DNA of 64,000 nucleotides, taken from assembly GCA_023957995.1 (NCBI GenBank), contig JAMLGK010000002.1, positions 248,001 through 312,000 on the forward strand, given 5' to 3'. The number at the start of each line of letters is the position of its first letter. The first letter of the stretch is position 1. A model generated the notes under the pieces. That model saw only the letters and a list, made by a program, of their open reading frames with translations. It was not told the origin of the DNA and did not search any database. This DNA is from Microthrixaceae bacterium (GTDB lineage: Bacteria; Actinomycetota; Acidimicrobiia; Acidimicrobiales; Microtrichaceae). Shown here in pieces: positions 25,701 through 33,612 of this stretch. The translations under genes were made by a program, and so were the position numbers.

Positions 25701-26358
25701 GGGCCACCAGGGCCGCTCCGATCTCGGTTCCGGGCAGCATCCGCCCGGTCAGCTCGATCGTCACCTGCGCCTGGATCGGGACCTCGCGACCGAGTTCGGC
25801 CATCGCCATGCGACAGCCGTTCATCGCCGCCTTCAGTCCGAGCAGATCGAACTGGGTCTCGATGATGAACAGATCGACACCGCCCTCGAGCAGCCCCAGG
25901 GCCTGATCGGCATACATGTCCCGGAGTTCCGCGAAGCGGATCTGGCCGAGGGACGCGAACTTGGTGCCCGGTCCCATCGAGCCCGCCACGAACCGTGGCC
26001 TGTCCGGTGTGGAGATCTCCTCCACCGCGTTGCGGGCGAGGATCGCCGCATTTCGCGACAGCTCCCTCGAACGCTCCGCGATGCCGTATTCGGCCAGTGG
26101 CACCGCGAACGAACCGAAGGTGTTGGTCTCCACCACGTCAGCACCTGCCTCGAGGTACTCGCGGTGCATCTGGGTGATGAGCTCGGGACGGGTGTCGACC
26201 AGCAGCTCGTTGCAGCCCTCGAGGTCGGGGCCCCCGAAGTCGTCCGCGGTCAGGTCGTGGCCCTGCAGCCAGGTTCCGGTTGCGCCGTCGAAGATGACGA
26301 CCTTCTGACGCACGAGGTCCATGTACGTGGGCGCGCCGCTATGGAGATGGTGGGTCAT
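22747..26358 (-). CDS. metH: Cobalamin-dependent methionine synthase
   Basis: A 1203-residue enzyme that moves the methyl group of methyltetrahydrofolate to homocysteine through cobalamin. Domains in order: homocysteine-binding (about 1-320, with the zinc cysteines in GGCCGTTPEYI and an upstream GINCATGP), pterin-binding (about 345-600, NLLIVGERTNTNGSKAF), helical cap and cobalamin-binding (about 650-890, with DVHDIGKN whose His761 is the lower axial ligand), and the SAM-binding reactivation domain (about 930-1203, with RYSWGYPACPDLEDN). All four modules are present, so it is full length. A GAGGGATC stretch precedes the ATG. It is divergent from the adenosyltransferase gene, both concerned with B12. 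Confidence 0.95.
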   Translation of the reverse strand: MTHHLHSGAPTYMDLVRQKVVIFDGATGTWLQGHDLTADDFGGPDLEGCNELLVDTRPELITQMHREYLEAGADVVETNTFGSFAVPLAEYGIAERSRELSRNAAILARNAVEEISTPDRPRFVAGSMGPGTKFASLGQIRFAELRDMYADQALGLLEGGVDLFIIETQFDLLGLKAAMNGCRMAMAELGREVPIQAQVTIELTGRMLPGTEIGAALVALDAMKPDVVGINCATGPAEMSEHLRHLAAHSRTPIACLPNAGLPSVVDGKMHYDLTAEDFVAHQRRFVEDYGVGIVGGCCGTTPEYIRQLALEVGDREPAEREPHFEHGVTSIYSAVTFPETSADPAAPASAATNLLIVGERTNTNGSKAFREAMIAGDWDSCVQMAKDQVAQGAHILDVCVDYVGRDGTADMDEIASRFATQASVPLVLDSTEPEVMEAGLVHLGGRAILNSANLEDGEEEGKRLDRVFTLAKTYGAAVICLLIDEEGQARDTEWKMRVAHRIHDLATQRYGLEPEDLIFDALTFPLSTGDDDLRRDAMATIEAIRRIHSELPGVHTTLGVSNVSFGLKPAARHVLNSVFLHECTEAGLDSAIVHAAKILPLNRIPEEQRDVCMDLIYDRRGSAGTLSNGDDSYDPLTTLLDLFEDVTVDEGPAEDRSDWPVEKRLSQRIIDGERNGLIEDLDEALGDGLAPLSIINDVLLSGMKVVGELFGAGEMQLPFVLQSAETMKAAVAYLEPLMEASEDTGGKGRIVLATVKGDVHDIGKNLVDIILSNNGYEVHNLGIKISITEMIDKALDVKADAIGMSGLLVKSTLIMRENLEELNSRELSDIPVLLGGAALTRTYVERDLREVYEGRLFYGKDAFEGLHVMDRLGEIRRGADEDPGWGRDPGGRDLPRRSTETDDDIELPDRSPEVALDNPVFEPPFLGSKVVKGISIDEISKWINETALFRNQWQFRPEKNPGGTPESDQDFKDRIRPILREQLAGARAEGLLVPQVVYGFFPANADGNDLVIWTDESRTTEAARFSYPRQRKEPFLCIADFFRPLRDGEPGSGEPDYAAFHIVSMGAAVSERCAELFAADRYQDYLLLHGLGVEMAEALAEMWHRRIREEWGFADEDPDGTATVPTSEALVGLFRQKYRGGRYSWGYPACPDLEDNVTAAQLLGADRIGVECSEDTGFQYQPEQTTSALICHHPRAKYFVAR

Positions 26359-26366
26359 GATCCCTC

Positions 26367-26372
26367 AAGTTA
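26367..26372 (-). promoter_or_regulatory. -10 element (TAACTT) for metH
   Basis: On the minus strand TAACTT ends 8 nt before ATG 26358, at the edge of leaderless spacing. The intervening GAGGG could serve as a ribosome-binding site if transcription begins further upstream. Confidence 0.35.
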
Positions 26373-26424
26373 GCTCTGCCCGATGTGTTCCCCACATCTG
26401 GAAATGGTGGTTGCACCTCAGCGG

Positions 26425-26430
26425 TAGGGT
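26425..26430 (+). promoter_or_regulatory. -10 element (TAGGGT), leaderless-type, for the cobalamin adenosyltransferase
   Basis: TAGGGT ends 8 nt before ATG 26439. Together with the metH -10 box it fills the 80-bp divergent region; no B12-riboswitch-sized leader is possible here. Confidence 0.45.
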
Positions 26431-26438
26431 GCTGACGG

Positions 26439-27008
26439 ATGGACATCTACACACGCACCGGCGACGACGGGACCACCGGTCTGCTCTATGGCGGCAGGGT
26501 GCGCAAGGACGCCGCTGCTCCCGCCGCCTACGGCGACACCGACGAGGCCCAGGCGGCCATCGGGATGGCCCGGGCACGTGCCGAACCCGGGGGTGAACTC
26601 GACACCGTGCTCATCGGGATCGAGCGGGATCTGTGGGTGTTGATGGCCGAACTCGCGGTCGCACCGGAGAACCGTCACAAGCTCACACCGCAAGCCACCC
26701 TGGTGACCGATGAGATGGTCGAGGCGCTTGAGCGTCTCATCGACGACTTCCAGGCGCGCTACGAGGTCCCCAAGGAGTTCGTGGTTCCCGGTCAGGACCC
26801 CGTCTCGGCGGCGCTGGACTTCGCCCGGACGGTGACCAGGCGCGCAGAACGCTCGGCCGTCGCCCTCGAACTCGAGGGCACTGTTGCCGTCAAGTACCTG
26901 AATCGCCTCTCGGATCTGATGTTCGTGCTCGCACGGTGGGCCGAAGGGGGTTGGGTGGCTGCCAAGGAAGTCCCGTTCGATCGTCGAGGAGAGGAATCCC
27001 AAACATGA
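26439..27008 (+). CDS. Cob(I)alamin adenosyltransferase, PduO type
   Basis: A 189-residue PduO-type ATP:corrinoid adenosyltransferase that makes adenosylcobalamin. Seen: the ATP-binding start IYTRTGDDGTTGLLYGGRVRKD, GDTDEAQAAIG, VPGQDPVSAALDFARTVTRRAER (with the conserved Arg pair) and KYLNRLSDLMFVLARW. Length is typical for a single-domain trimer. Its stop overlaps the aminopeptidase start (ATGA). The divergent metH uses methyl- rather than adenosyl-cobalamin, so the two genes compete for or share the corrinoid pool. Confidence 0.93.
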   Translation: MDIYTRTGDDGTTGLLYGGRVRKDAAAPAAYGDTDEAQAAIGMARARAEPGGELDTVLIGIERDLWVLMAELAVAPENRHKLTPQATLVTDEMVEALERLIDDFQARYEVPKEFVVPGQDPVSAALDFARTVTRRAERSAVALELEGTVAVKYLNRLSDLMFVLARWAEGGWVAAKEVPFDRRGEESQT

Positions 27009-28471
27009 CTGACGCACTCGCTGTCAAGGTGTCCGGTTCGGTACCCGCAGGGGCAACCGCGGTCGGTGAGTTCGCATTCTCGGACCGGCTCGGACACATC
27101 ACAGGCATCCGCAAACCGGCGGCGGAGCGGATGGGCTTCACCGGCAAGCCGGGTTCGACGCTCGTGCTGAACGACGGCGAGCAGGTCAGGGTGGTCCTCG
27201 GTCTGGGCCCGGAGTCCGCGGCAGGCGCCCCGGAGGTGCGTTCCGCCGTGGCCGCGTTCACCCGCGCGGTGAGCAAGCACCGCAGGGTTGCTCTCGTGGC
27301 ACCCGAACTGTCGATCGCCGGCGAGGTCGTCGCAGCGGCGGCAGCCGAATCCGCACTGCTGGCCAACTACGCCTACACCGACCTGTTCTCCGACGATGAG
27401 GCGGGTCCGAGGTTGGCCTCGTTGACCATCTGCACCGGTGGTGACCTGCGGTCGGTCCGCTCAGAGGTGGCACTGGCGGTATCCACGGCGGAGGCGGTGT
27501 ACTTCGCACGCGACCTCGTCAACGAACCCGGTGGTTCGCTCACACCGCAGCGCTTCAGCGAGCTGGCGGCCCAACGGGCCGAAGCCGCCGGCCTCTCGGT
27601 GGAGGTCCTCGATTCCGAGGAGATCGAGGCGCAGCGTCTCGGCGGGATCCTGGCGGTCAACGCGGGCTCTGCGAATCCGCCACGGCTGGTGAAGCTCACC
27701 TACGAACCCGACCCGTCGACCGTCGACCCCGACGTCGAGGTCGAGACCGTGTGCCTGGTCGGCAAGGGGATCACCTTCGACTCCGGCGGCCTGTCGATCA
27801 AGCCGGCAGAGTCGATGGTGGGCATGAAGATGGACATGGGTGGTGCTGCGGCCGTGATCGCTGCCATGTGCGCACTGCCCGCGCTGAACGTGCCGGTCCG
27901 TGTCGTGTCGTTCACGCCGATGACGGACAACATGACCGGTCCGGACGCACAACGCCCGGGCGACGTGTACACCGCTCGCAACGGAACCACCGTCGAGGTC
28001 CTCAACACAGATGCCGAAGGTCGACTGGTGCTCGGTGAGGCGCTGGTGTTGGCCTCCGAGGAGGAACCTGCAGCAATCGTGGACCTGGCGACCCTGACCG
28101 GCGCGTGCATGGTGGCACTGGGGGACCGGATCGCCGGGCTGATGTCGAACGACGGGCAACTGGAACAGCGAATCCGTGACGCCGCAGAGGCCGCCGGTGA
28201 GCGGGTCTGGCCCCTCCCGCTACCCGAGGACTACGCCGAGCTCCTCGAGAGCGACATCGCTGATGTGAAGAACATCGGAACCCGCTACGGCGGTGCCCTC
28301 ACAGCGGGCCTGTTCCTGTCGAGGTTCGTGGAGGACGGGATCCCCTGGGCACACCTCGACATCGCAGGTCCCGGTATGACGAGTCCGGTCGATGGTGTGA
28401 AGACCAAGGGCGGGACCGGATTCGGGGTGAGGACCCTCTGCCGGATGCTCCGGAACTGGGGAACTGACTGA
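27005..28471 (+). CDS. pepA: Leucyl aminopeptidase, M17 family
   Basis: A 488-residue two-domain M17 enzyme, hexameric and dimetal in characterised members, that trims N-terminal residues from peptides. The N-terminal domain (1-165) is poorly conserved. The catalytic domain has VGKGITFDSGGLSIKP (metal ligands Lys and Asp), MKMDMGGAAAV, the signature NTDAEGRLVLGEAL, and GIPWAHLDIAGPG near the end. ATG 27005 overlaps the adenosyltransferase stop as ATGA; a longer open frame upstream was discarded. It is convergent with the small helix-turn-helix-like gene, 15 bp apart. Confidence 0.93.
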   Translation: MTDALAVKVSGSVPAGATAVGEFAFSDRLGHITGIRKPAAERMGFTGKPGSTLVLNDGEQVRVVLGLGPESAAGAPEVRSAVAAFTRAVSKHRRVALVAPELSIAGEVVAAAAAESALLANYAYTDLFSDDEAGPRLASLTICTGGDLRSVRSEVALAVSTAEAVYFARDLVNEPGGSLTPQRFSELAAQRAEAAGLSVEVLDSEEIEAQRLGGILAVNAGSANPPRLVKLTYEPDPSTVDPDVEVETVCLVGKGITFDSGGLSIKPAESMVGMKMDMGGAAAVIAAMCALPALNVPVRVVSFTPMTDNMTGPDAQRPGDVYTARNGTTVEVLNTDAEGRLVLGEALVLASEEEPAAIVDLATLTGACMVALGDRIAGLMSNDGQLEQRIRDAAEAAGERVWPLPLPEDYAELLESDIADVKNIGTRYGGALTAGLFLSRFVEDGIPWAHLDIAGPGMTSPVDGVKTKGGTGFGVRTLCRMLRNWGTD

Positions 28472-28486
28472 CCGGCAGCTGGTTGC

Positions 28487-28909
28487 TCACCGCTGGTCCT
28501 GGGAGCGCTCGTCTCGTAGGTCGGCGGGAAGCCTTCGCCGGAGGTGTGTGGGAAGGTCGGGAACGTGGGTGCGCACGAGCAGCCGGCTCCGAACAGTGGC
28601 GAGGCCGAAGTACTGCAGACGGTCGATGCAGCGTGCTGCAGGGGAGTTGCGTCCGCGCCGTGACCCCAGGCCGACGTGCCTCGCGAAGTCGGCGAATCGG
28701 ATCTCGAACCCGTTGCTCCGCTCGACGAACATGCGGTTCGCCCAGCGGAGGGTGACGATGGCGGCGGGCCCCAGCACGGGAGTCCAGTAGGTCTCGGCAT
28801 AGTCGCCCAACGGATCGTGTCCGTGCAGGGCGAGGGTCGGGTCCCACCAGGGGGCCACCCGCAGCACCGGTGTGGAGGGGTCTGACGGCTGTTGAGGATC
28901 GGTGGCCAC
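28487..28909 (-). CDS. Conserved hypothetical protein, possibly winged-helix
   Basis: A 140-residue basic protein with GTG start. The central region (GPAAIVTLRWANRMF, then RFADFARHVGLGSRRGRN and AARCIDRLQYFGLATVRS) has the helix spacing of a winged helix-turn-helix with a basic turn, and such actinobacterial proteins are often DNA-binding. The family is not recognised by name. The start is supported by TACCTT at 28917-28922 on the minus strand, 7 nt upstream, at leaderless spacing. Confidence 0.6.
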   Translation of the reverse strand: MATDPQQPSDPSTPVLRVAPWWDPTLALHGHDPLGDYAETYWTPVLGPAAIVTLRWANRMFVERSNGFEIRFADFARHVGLGSRRGRNSPAARCIDRLQYFGLATVRSRLLVRTHVPDLPTHLRRRLPADLRDERSQDQR

Positions 28910-28916
28910 GACCCCG

Positions 28917-28922
28917 AAGGTA
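28917..28922 (-). promoter_or_regulatory. -10 element (TACCTT), leaderless-type, for the 140-aa hypothetical
   Basis: On the minus strand TACCTT ends 7 nt before GTG 28909 with no Shine-Dalgarno sequence between. Confidence 0.45.
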
Positions 28923-28990
28923 TCGATGGGTCATCGCGTGGTCACCGGGTCGCGCGCACCGGTATTCGCGCCGTGCCGGGGTCGCGACGC

Positions 28991-28996
28991 TACGTT
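28991..28996 (+). promoter_or_regulatory. -10 element (TACGTT), leaderless-type, for the 103-aa exported protein
   Basis: TACGTT ends 8 nt before GTG 29005. It lies about 70 bp from the divergent promoter at 28917-28922. Confidence 0.4.
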
Positions 28997-29004
28997 CGGG
29001 ACCG

Positions 29005-29316
29005 GTGAGCCCCCAGAACCGCTGTTCGAGAGCCCTGGTGTCACTCGGTTTGTTCGTGACCCTGTGGTTGGTGGTGGCTTCACCTGCTGCGGGCGCAGCG
29101 ACGGGCGCCGATTCCGACGCCGGGCCCGCCGTGGGAGCCGAACCCGCCCCCGGTGTGGGGACGGTGGATCAGGCGCCGATGGTGACCGTGGCCGCGCGCA
29201 GGGACCTGAGTGGTCCGACGGTGCCGCTGTTGGTCGCAGCCACCCTCGTGATGTTGGGTCTCGGGTTCGGGATGCTCGGAATCCGCTGCGTGCGAGGCCC
29301 GGTCACCGATCGCTGA
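29005..29316 (+). CDS. Small exported/membrane-anchored hypothetical protein
   Basis: A 103-residue protein with a typical signal sequence (CSRALVSLGLFVTLWLVVASPAAGA, cleavage after about residue 31), a short Ala/Gly/Pro/Glu-rich stretch and a C-terminal transmembrane helix (VPLLVAATLVMLGLGFGMLGIRC). It resembles a small surface-anchored protein of unknown function. GTG 29005 fits both the signal peptide and the -10 spacing; the open frame extends upstream but adds Arg-rich sequence. Its last 14 nt overlap the end of the convergent lhgO gene. Confidence 0.55.
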   Translation: MSPQNRCSRALVSLGLFVTLWLVVASPAAGAATGADSDAGPAVGAEPAPGVGTVDQAPMVTVAARRDLSGPTVPLLVAATLVMLGLGFGMLGIRCVRGPVTDR

Positions 29317-30520
29317 GGGTCAGGCGTCGGGCTATCTCCGCCCCGATCTCGAGGCTCGAGGTGGCCGCTGGTGAGGGCGCGTTCAACACGTGCAGCGCAC
29401 CCCGCCCTGCGGGCCCGTCGGTCTCGGTGATGACGAAGTCATCCATGAGGTCGCCGTCGTCGGACAGTGCCTGGGCGCGGACTCCGGCGGGGGAGCGGAC
29501 CAGGTCGCGGGACTGGATCTCCGGTACGAGGCGCTGGAGCTCGCGCACGAACAGCGGCTTCCACAGCGATCGGCGCATCTCTGCGAGACCCTGGCCCGCA
29601 TGGCGTCGGGCGAGCCGGCGGAAGCCGCGGTGTCGACCCAGAGACACGATCTCGGCCAACGAGACGTCGCTCCAGCGGTACCCCTCGCGTGCGAGTGCGA
29701 GCACGGCGTTCGGCCCTGCGTGCACCGAGCCGTCGAACCCCCTGGTCAGGTGGACACCGAGAAACGGGAAGTCCGGGTCGGGTACCGGGTAGATGAGGCC
29801 CTGCACCAGAGCGGACGCCTCGGGGGTGAGCTCGAAGTACTCGCCCCTGAACGCCACGATGCGCGCTCCCGGTTCGGCACCCGATGCAGCGGCAACGCGA
29901 TCGCTCTGCAGCCCGGCGCATGCGATCACATGGTCAGCACTCACGTCGCCCTTGTCGGTGCGGACCGCATGGCCGTTCCCCTGCGGTTCGATGGAGAGAA
30001 CCTCGGTGTCGTGCTGGATCCGCCCGCCCGCCGACAGCAGGTCCTCCGCGAACGATCGCGTGACGGCCACGTAGTCGATGATGCCGGTCGACGAGACGTG
30101 CAGGGCAGCGATCGCGGCGAGGTGTGGTTCGAACTCCCTCGCCTCGGAGGCGTCGAGCATCCTGACCTCGAGTCCGTGCTCGACACCTCGTCGGCGCAGT
30201 GCCTCGAGCCCCGGCAACTCATCGGGCCGGGTAGCTGCGATCAGTTTGCCGGTGATCTCGTGCGGGACGCCGCGATCGCGCGCGTAGGCCGAGATCGAAC
30301 GGCTGCCCGCTATCGCGAACCTGGCCTTCAGGCTCCCGGGCCGGTAGTAGATGCCGGAGTGTATGACGCCGCTGTTGTGCCCTGTCTGGTGGGTCGCCAG
30401 CTGTGGTTCCTTGTCGAGAACCACCACGGTGTGCCGAGGGTGCGTCAGCTGCACCTGCCGGGCCGCGGCGAGCCCGACGATCCCTCCTCCCACCACCACC
30501 ACTGTCTTCGTTGCGGTCAT
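29303..30520 (-). CDS. lhgO: L-2-hydroxyglutarate oxidase/dehydrogenase
   Basis: A 405-residue FAD-dependent enzyme of the DAO family that oxidises L-2-hydroxyglutarate, a side product of 2-oxoglutarate metabolism, to 2-oxoglutarate. Seen: the dinucleotide-binding start VVVVGGGIVGLAAARQ, the family-specific HQTGHNSGVIHSGIYYRPGSLKA, FRGEYFELTP, GPNAVLALAREGY and the C-terminal FVITETDGPAGRGALHVLNAPSPAATSSL. ATG 30520 is used; the longer open frame would overlap the divergent sirtuin gene. The two starts are only 19 bp apart. Confidence 0.92.
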   Translation of the reverse strand: MTATKTVVVVGGGIVGLAAARQVQLTHPRHTVVVLDKEPQLATHQTGHNSGVIHSGIYYRPGSLKARFAIAGSRSISAYARDRGVPHEITGKLIAATRPDELPGLEALRRRGVEHGLEVRMLDASEAREFEPHLAAIAALHVSSTGIIDYVAVTRSFAEDLLSAGGRIQHDTEVLSIEPQGNGHAVRTDKGDVSADHVIACAGLQSDRVAAASGAEPGARIVAFRGEYFELTPEASALVQGLIYPVPDPDFPFLGVHLTRGFDGSVHAGPNAVLALAREGYRWSDVSLAEIVSLGRHRGFRRLARRHAGQGLAEMRRSLWKPLFVRELQRLVPEIQSRDLVRSPAGVRAQALSDDGDLMDDFVITETDGPAGRGALHVLNAPSPAATSSLEIGAEIARRLTLSDR

Positions 30521-30528
30521 CCGATGGC

Positions 30529-30534
30529 ACTCTA
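30529..30534 (-). promoter_or_regulatory. -10 element (TAGAGT), leaderless-type, for lhgO
   Basis: On the minus strand TAGAGT ends 8 nt before ATG 30520. It lies within the 19-bp gap shared with the divergent sirtuin start, so the -35 region of lhgO must lie inside the sirtuin coding sequence. Confidence 0.45.
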
Positions 30535-30539
30535 GGGGG

Positions 30540-31307
30540 ATGTCCACGGAACCGGACCGAGCGGTGCGAACCGCACACAGCCTTTTGTCGAACGCTTCCT
30601 CGGTGGCCGTTCTCACCGGGGCGGGAATCTCCACAGATGCGGGGATACCCGACTTCCGGGGTCCCGACGGGCTCTGGACGAAGAATCCGGGGGCCGAACG
30701 GGCCTCCAACATCGAGACCTACCTGACCGATGAGGCAGCCCGCAGGGCGTCGTGGCGGATGCGTCTCGACAACCGGCTGGTGAACGCCCGTCCGACCCCC
30801 GCGCACCGAGCGCTGGTCGACCTCGAGGGCGAGGGTCGGTTGGGCGGGCTGGTCACCCAGAACATCGATGGCCTCCACCAGATGGCGGGTACCAGCGCGG
30901 AACTGCTCACGGAGGTGCACGGTTCGGTTTCGGGCTTCGTGTGTGTCTCCTGCGGGGTCGGGGGGCCGATCGGCGACGTGCTCGAGCGGGTGCGGGATGG
31001 AGATGAGGACCCGCGGTGCACGAGCTGCGGCGGGATCCTCAAGACGACGGTGGTGATGTTCGGCGAGATGTTGCCCGAGGGTGCGATGGAACGTGCGAGA
31101 GCCGTGGTCGACTCCGCAGACGTGTTCCTCGCCATCGGCACCACCTTGGAGGTGTCGCCGGTGAACTCGATGGCCCTCTGGGCTCGGAATCGATCGGTGC
31201 CCGTGGTGGTGGTCAACAGGGGAGAGACGATGGCGGACGGCTTCGCTGCAGCGAAGGTGGACGCTTCGATCAGCGAGGTGGTGCCGTCCCTGTTGTCGGC
31301 TACCTAG
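30540..31307 (+). CDS. cobB: Sirtuin NAD-dependent protein deacylase
   Basis: A 255-residue Sir2-family enzyme that removes acyl groups from lysines using NAD+. Seen: VLTGAGISTDAGIPDFRG (NAD site), TQNIDGLHQMAG (catalytic Asn-Ile-Asp), the catalytic His in LTEVHGS, the zinc module CVSC followed by CTSC, and the NAD-contacting IGTTLEVSPVNS. The Tyr/Arg pair that marks succinyl-specific sirtuins is not evident, so deacetylase activity is the default assumption. AGGGGG abuts the ATG. The stop shares a palindromic CTAG with the convergent gene's stop. Confidence 0.92.
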   Translation: MSTEPDRAVRTAHSLLSNASSVAVLTGAGISTDAGIPDFRGPDGLWTKNPGAERASNIETYLTDEAARRASWRMRLDNRLVNARPTPAHRALVDLEGEGRLGGLVTQNIDGLHQMAGTSAELLTEVHGSVSGFVCVSCGVGGPIGDVLERVRDGDEDPRCTSCGGILKTTVVMFGEMLPEGAMERARAVVDSADVFLAIGTTLEVSPVNSMALWARNRSVPVVVVNRGETMADGFAAAKVDASISEVVPSLLSAT

Positions 31308-33448
31308 CCTTGCTGGTCGGGGACTCGCCGGAGTCCGTCGGGTGTCTGCACCAGGAATCCCACGTCGTTGGGTCCGTCCCGGAAGAACGACGGATCCACC
31401 AGGGTTGACAGGTGCCACGTCCCGTCGACCTCGAACGGTCGGGCCCCGCCGGCGATCACTCCGTTGAGCGTGATCAGCCAGTCGGTGCCGGCTGAGTCGC
31501 CGGTCAGCGTGGCATTGACTGCCGCGGGCAGGAAACCCGAGTCGGTTTCGACCGCGGAGAGCTCCTCGGTGCCCCCGAGCGCAACGGAGACGTCGGTGTC
31601 CGGGCTCACCCCCTCGGTCAGCGGTTCTCCCAGCCGATCGGCTGCGGGTCCGAATGCATACGGCACGCCGGGGAGTGGCATCAGTTCACGGATTCTCCGG
31701 ACAGTCATCGATTCCGTGGGCGGATCGAACGGCACGGAGTCGGTCAGCTCGTCCCCCACGAGCAGGACCGGTGCCCTGTCATCTGGGATCTCATCGGCCG
31801 GCTCGCCGTCGAGGTCCAACTCAGCGGTGCTGCCGAGCGAGGACAACAGTGTGGGCGCGACATCGTGCAGCTGTACCGGAGCCGGGTCGACCCCCGCCGG
31901 AGTCCCGGGTGTGGCGATGAACAACGGGACCGCCAGTTGCTCGGTCAGGATCGCCGGATCCGGGTCCTGCGGAACCGCCTTGTTCGGCATGCCGGGGCCG
32001 GCACCCACACCGTGGTCACTCGTGACCACGACAATGGTGTCCTCCAGACGGTCGGTGGACTCGAGCTGATCGAGCAACTCGGAGACCTGACGGTCGGCGT
32101 TCATCACCTGGGCGACGTACTGCTGCAGTCGCGCATCCATCATGTCGACGTCATCCGGCCACACCCCCTCGTCGTCGACCGCAAAGGGTCCGCCGAGGTT
32201 GTGGTTGGTGCCATCGGGTAGGTAGCGAAGCGGCTCGTGCGGTTGGAACAGGTGGAGGTAGGAGAGGTCCGGCCGGTCCGGATCCCCCACGCCATCGAGG
32301 CTGTCCAGGAACTGTTCGAAGCGGACCGAGTCCTCGGCTGCACTGCTGCGGTGTTCCTGGACCTCCTCCCAGCTACGTGCCTCGTCGGGCACGCCGTCGA
32401 TGGTCCCGAAGTCGTTCCAGCGGCCATCGACCCTCGGCACCAGGGCGTCGGCGGTTCGTTCGTCGAGCAGCGTCCGCACCGCGACTATCGCGGTGTCCTT
32501 CCAGATGGTCGAGGTGGGTCCGGGCTGATCCCCACAGACATCTGCAGGGCACATCTGGGTGACGTATTCGTCGGCGTACACATCGTGGGTCTCCGACAGC
32601 AGCGTGAAGAGGTTGTCCGGATGCGCCGAGAGGACCGGGAGCTCGCCCGGCTCGGGGATCGTTCCGGTCAGCAGGCTCGGAACCGAGTAGTCGGTGCGGG
32701 GGACCACGGCCCGTGCGTTCGGGTACCAGGTGGACAGCCCCGCGAGTCGGGCGAATCCCGGATACCACTGTTCATCGATCGTGCCATCGGGGTCGAGCAG
32801 CATGGTCAGCGGTAGTTGGTCGAACACCAGCATCACCACCGAGGTGTCGCTGGTCGGCAGGTCTGCCGAGGCCGAACCCGAACTCTGTCCCGAGCGCACC
32901 GCAGCTATCGGGGATGACAGCAGGAAGGCTCCCAGGAAGAGGAATGGAGCGAACAGCGCCCACCGGGCGACCTCCCTCACCCTTCGCCACCGGAGGGTGA
33001 GCCACGACAGCAGGATCGCTGCCGCGGCCAGCCCCGCGAGGTATGCCGGCCCCTGCGCCCCGAGAGACCTGAGAAGCGGCACGCCTATCGCGAGCGCAGC
33101 CAGCGACCCGAGCAGGGATCCGTGCGCCCGAACGGCCCAGCGGCCCGGCAGCTGGATCAGCGCGAGGTCGATGCCCGCGATGATCACCGCGGGGATCACC
33201 AGGACCGCAACAGCGAACCACGTGACCGACGACCCGGTGATGTCATTGGCGACGAAGAACGTCGCGTTGGCTCCGAGCAACGAGTAGAGCGGCTGCGTGA
33301 TGGCGAAGGCGCCCAGCGCCACCGCTTCGAGTGGTGCCCAGGGCCACAGCGGGGCCGAATCACCGGCATCCGCGCGCGGCGCCCGTTCCCCGGTGCCCCC
33401 CACGGCAACGTCGGAGGCGTTGTCGTGTCCTGCTGGGGAACTGTTCAT
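31304..33448 (-). CDS. Membrane-anchored sulfatase/alkaline-phosphatase-superfamily protein
   Basis: A 714-residue protein with about five membrane helices in residues 40-200 and a large extracytoplasmic domain of the alkaline phosphatase/sulfatase fold (about 225-600). Seen: SVVMLVFDQLPLTML (metal-binding Asp), YPNARAVVPRTDYSVPSLLTG with the Thr/Ser-type nucleophile region, YLHLFQPHEPLRYLP, and VVVTSDHGVGAG (Asp-His metal ligands). The topology resembles lipoteichoic-acid-synthase-like or arylsulfatase-like membrane enzymes acting on envelope polymers. A C-terminal domain (about 610-714) of unknown type follows. ATG 33448 was chosen over upstream open sequence because it precedes a normal cytoplasmic head. 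Confidence 0.8.
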   Translation of the reverse strand: MNSSPAGHDNASDVAVGGTGERAPRADAGDSAPLWPWAPLEAVALGAFAITQPLYSLLGANATFFVANDITGSSVTWFAVAVLVIPAVIIAGIDLALIQLPGRWAVRAHGSLLGSLAALAIGVPLLRSLGAQGPAYLAGLAAAAILLSWLTLRWRRVREVARWALFAPFLFLGAFLLSSPIAAVRSGQSSGSASADLPTSDTSVVMLVFDQLPLTMLLDPDGTIDEQWYPGFARLAGLSTWYPNARAVVPRTDYSVPSLLTGTIPEPGELPVLSAHPDNLFTLLSETHDVYADEYVTQMCPADVCGDQPGPTSTIWKDTAIVAVRTLLDERTADALVPRVDGRWNDFGTIDGVPDEARSWEEVQEHRSSAAEDSVRFEQFLDSLDGVGDPDRPDLSYLHLFQPHEPLRYLPDGTNHNLGGPFAVDDEGVWPDDVDMMDARLQQYVAQVMNADRQVSELLDQLESTDRLEDTIVVVTSDHGVGAGPGMPNKAVPQDPDPAILTEQLAVPLFIATPGTPAGVDPAPVQLHDVAPTLLSSLGSTAELDLDGEPADEIPDDRAPVLLVGDELTDSVPFDPPTESMTVRRIRELMPLPGVPYAFGPAADRLGEPLTEGVSPDTDVSVALGGTEELSAVETDSGFLPAAVNATLTGDSAGTDWLITLNGVIAGGARPFEVDGTWHLSTLVDPSFFRDGPNDVGFLVQTPDGLRRVPDQQG

Positions 33449-33596
33449 CGTGTACCTGTCGGGCCGCTGGTTCTTCTGAGGAAAGCCCCTGTCGTAGGGC
33501 TGACCTGTGCAGGTCAGGGTATGCGCACCCGTGGCGCCGCACCGGTACGGCCCGGCCGGTGGCACAATCGGATTCTGGGAATGTTGACCAACTTGG

Positions 33597-33602
33597 TAGG
33601 GT
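33597..33602 (+). promoter_or_regulatory. -10 element (TAGGGT) for the rhodanese-ThiF gene
   Basis: TAGGGT ends 10 nt before ATG 33613, giving at most a 3-4-nt leader. The upstream TTGACC at 33583-33588 is too close to act as a -35 box for it. Confidence 0.4.
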
Positions 33603-33612
33603 TTGAACCGTT

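Noticed and set aside
23755..26373. 872-residue open frame antisense to metH
   Set aside because: It mirrors a full-length, motif-complete MetH. Long antisense frames are common in high-GC DNA because of codon third-position bias, and this one has no recognisable domain.
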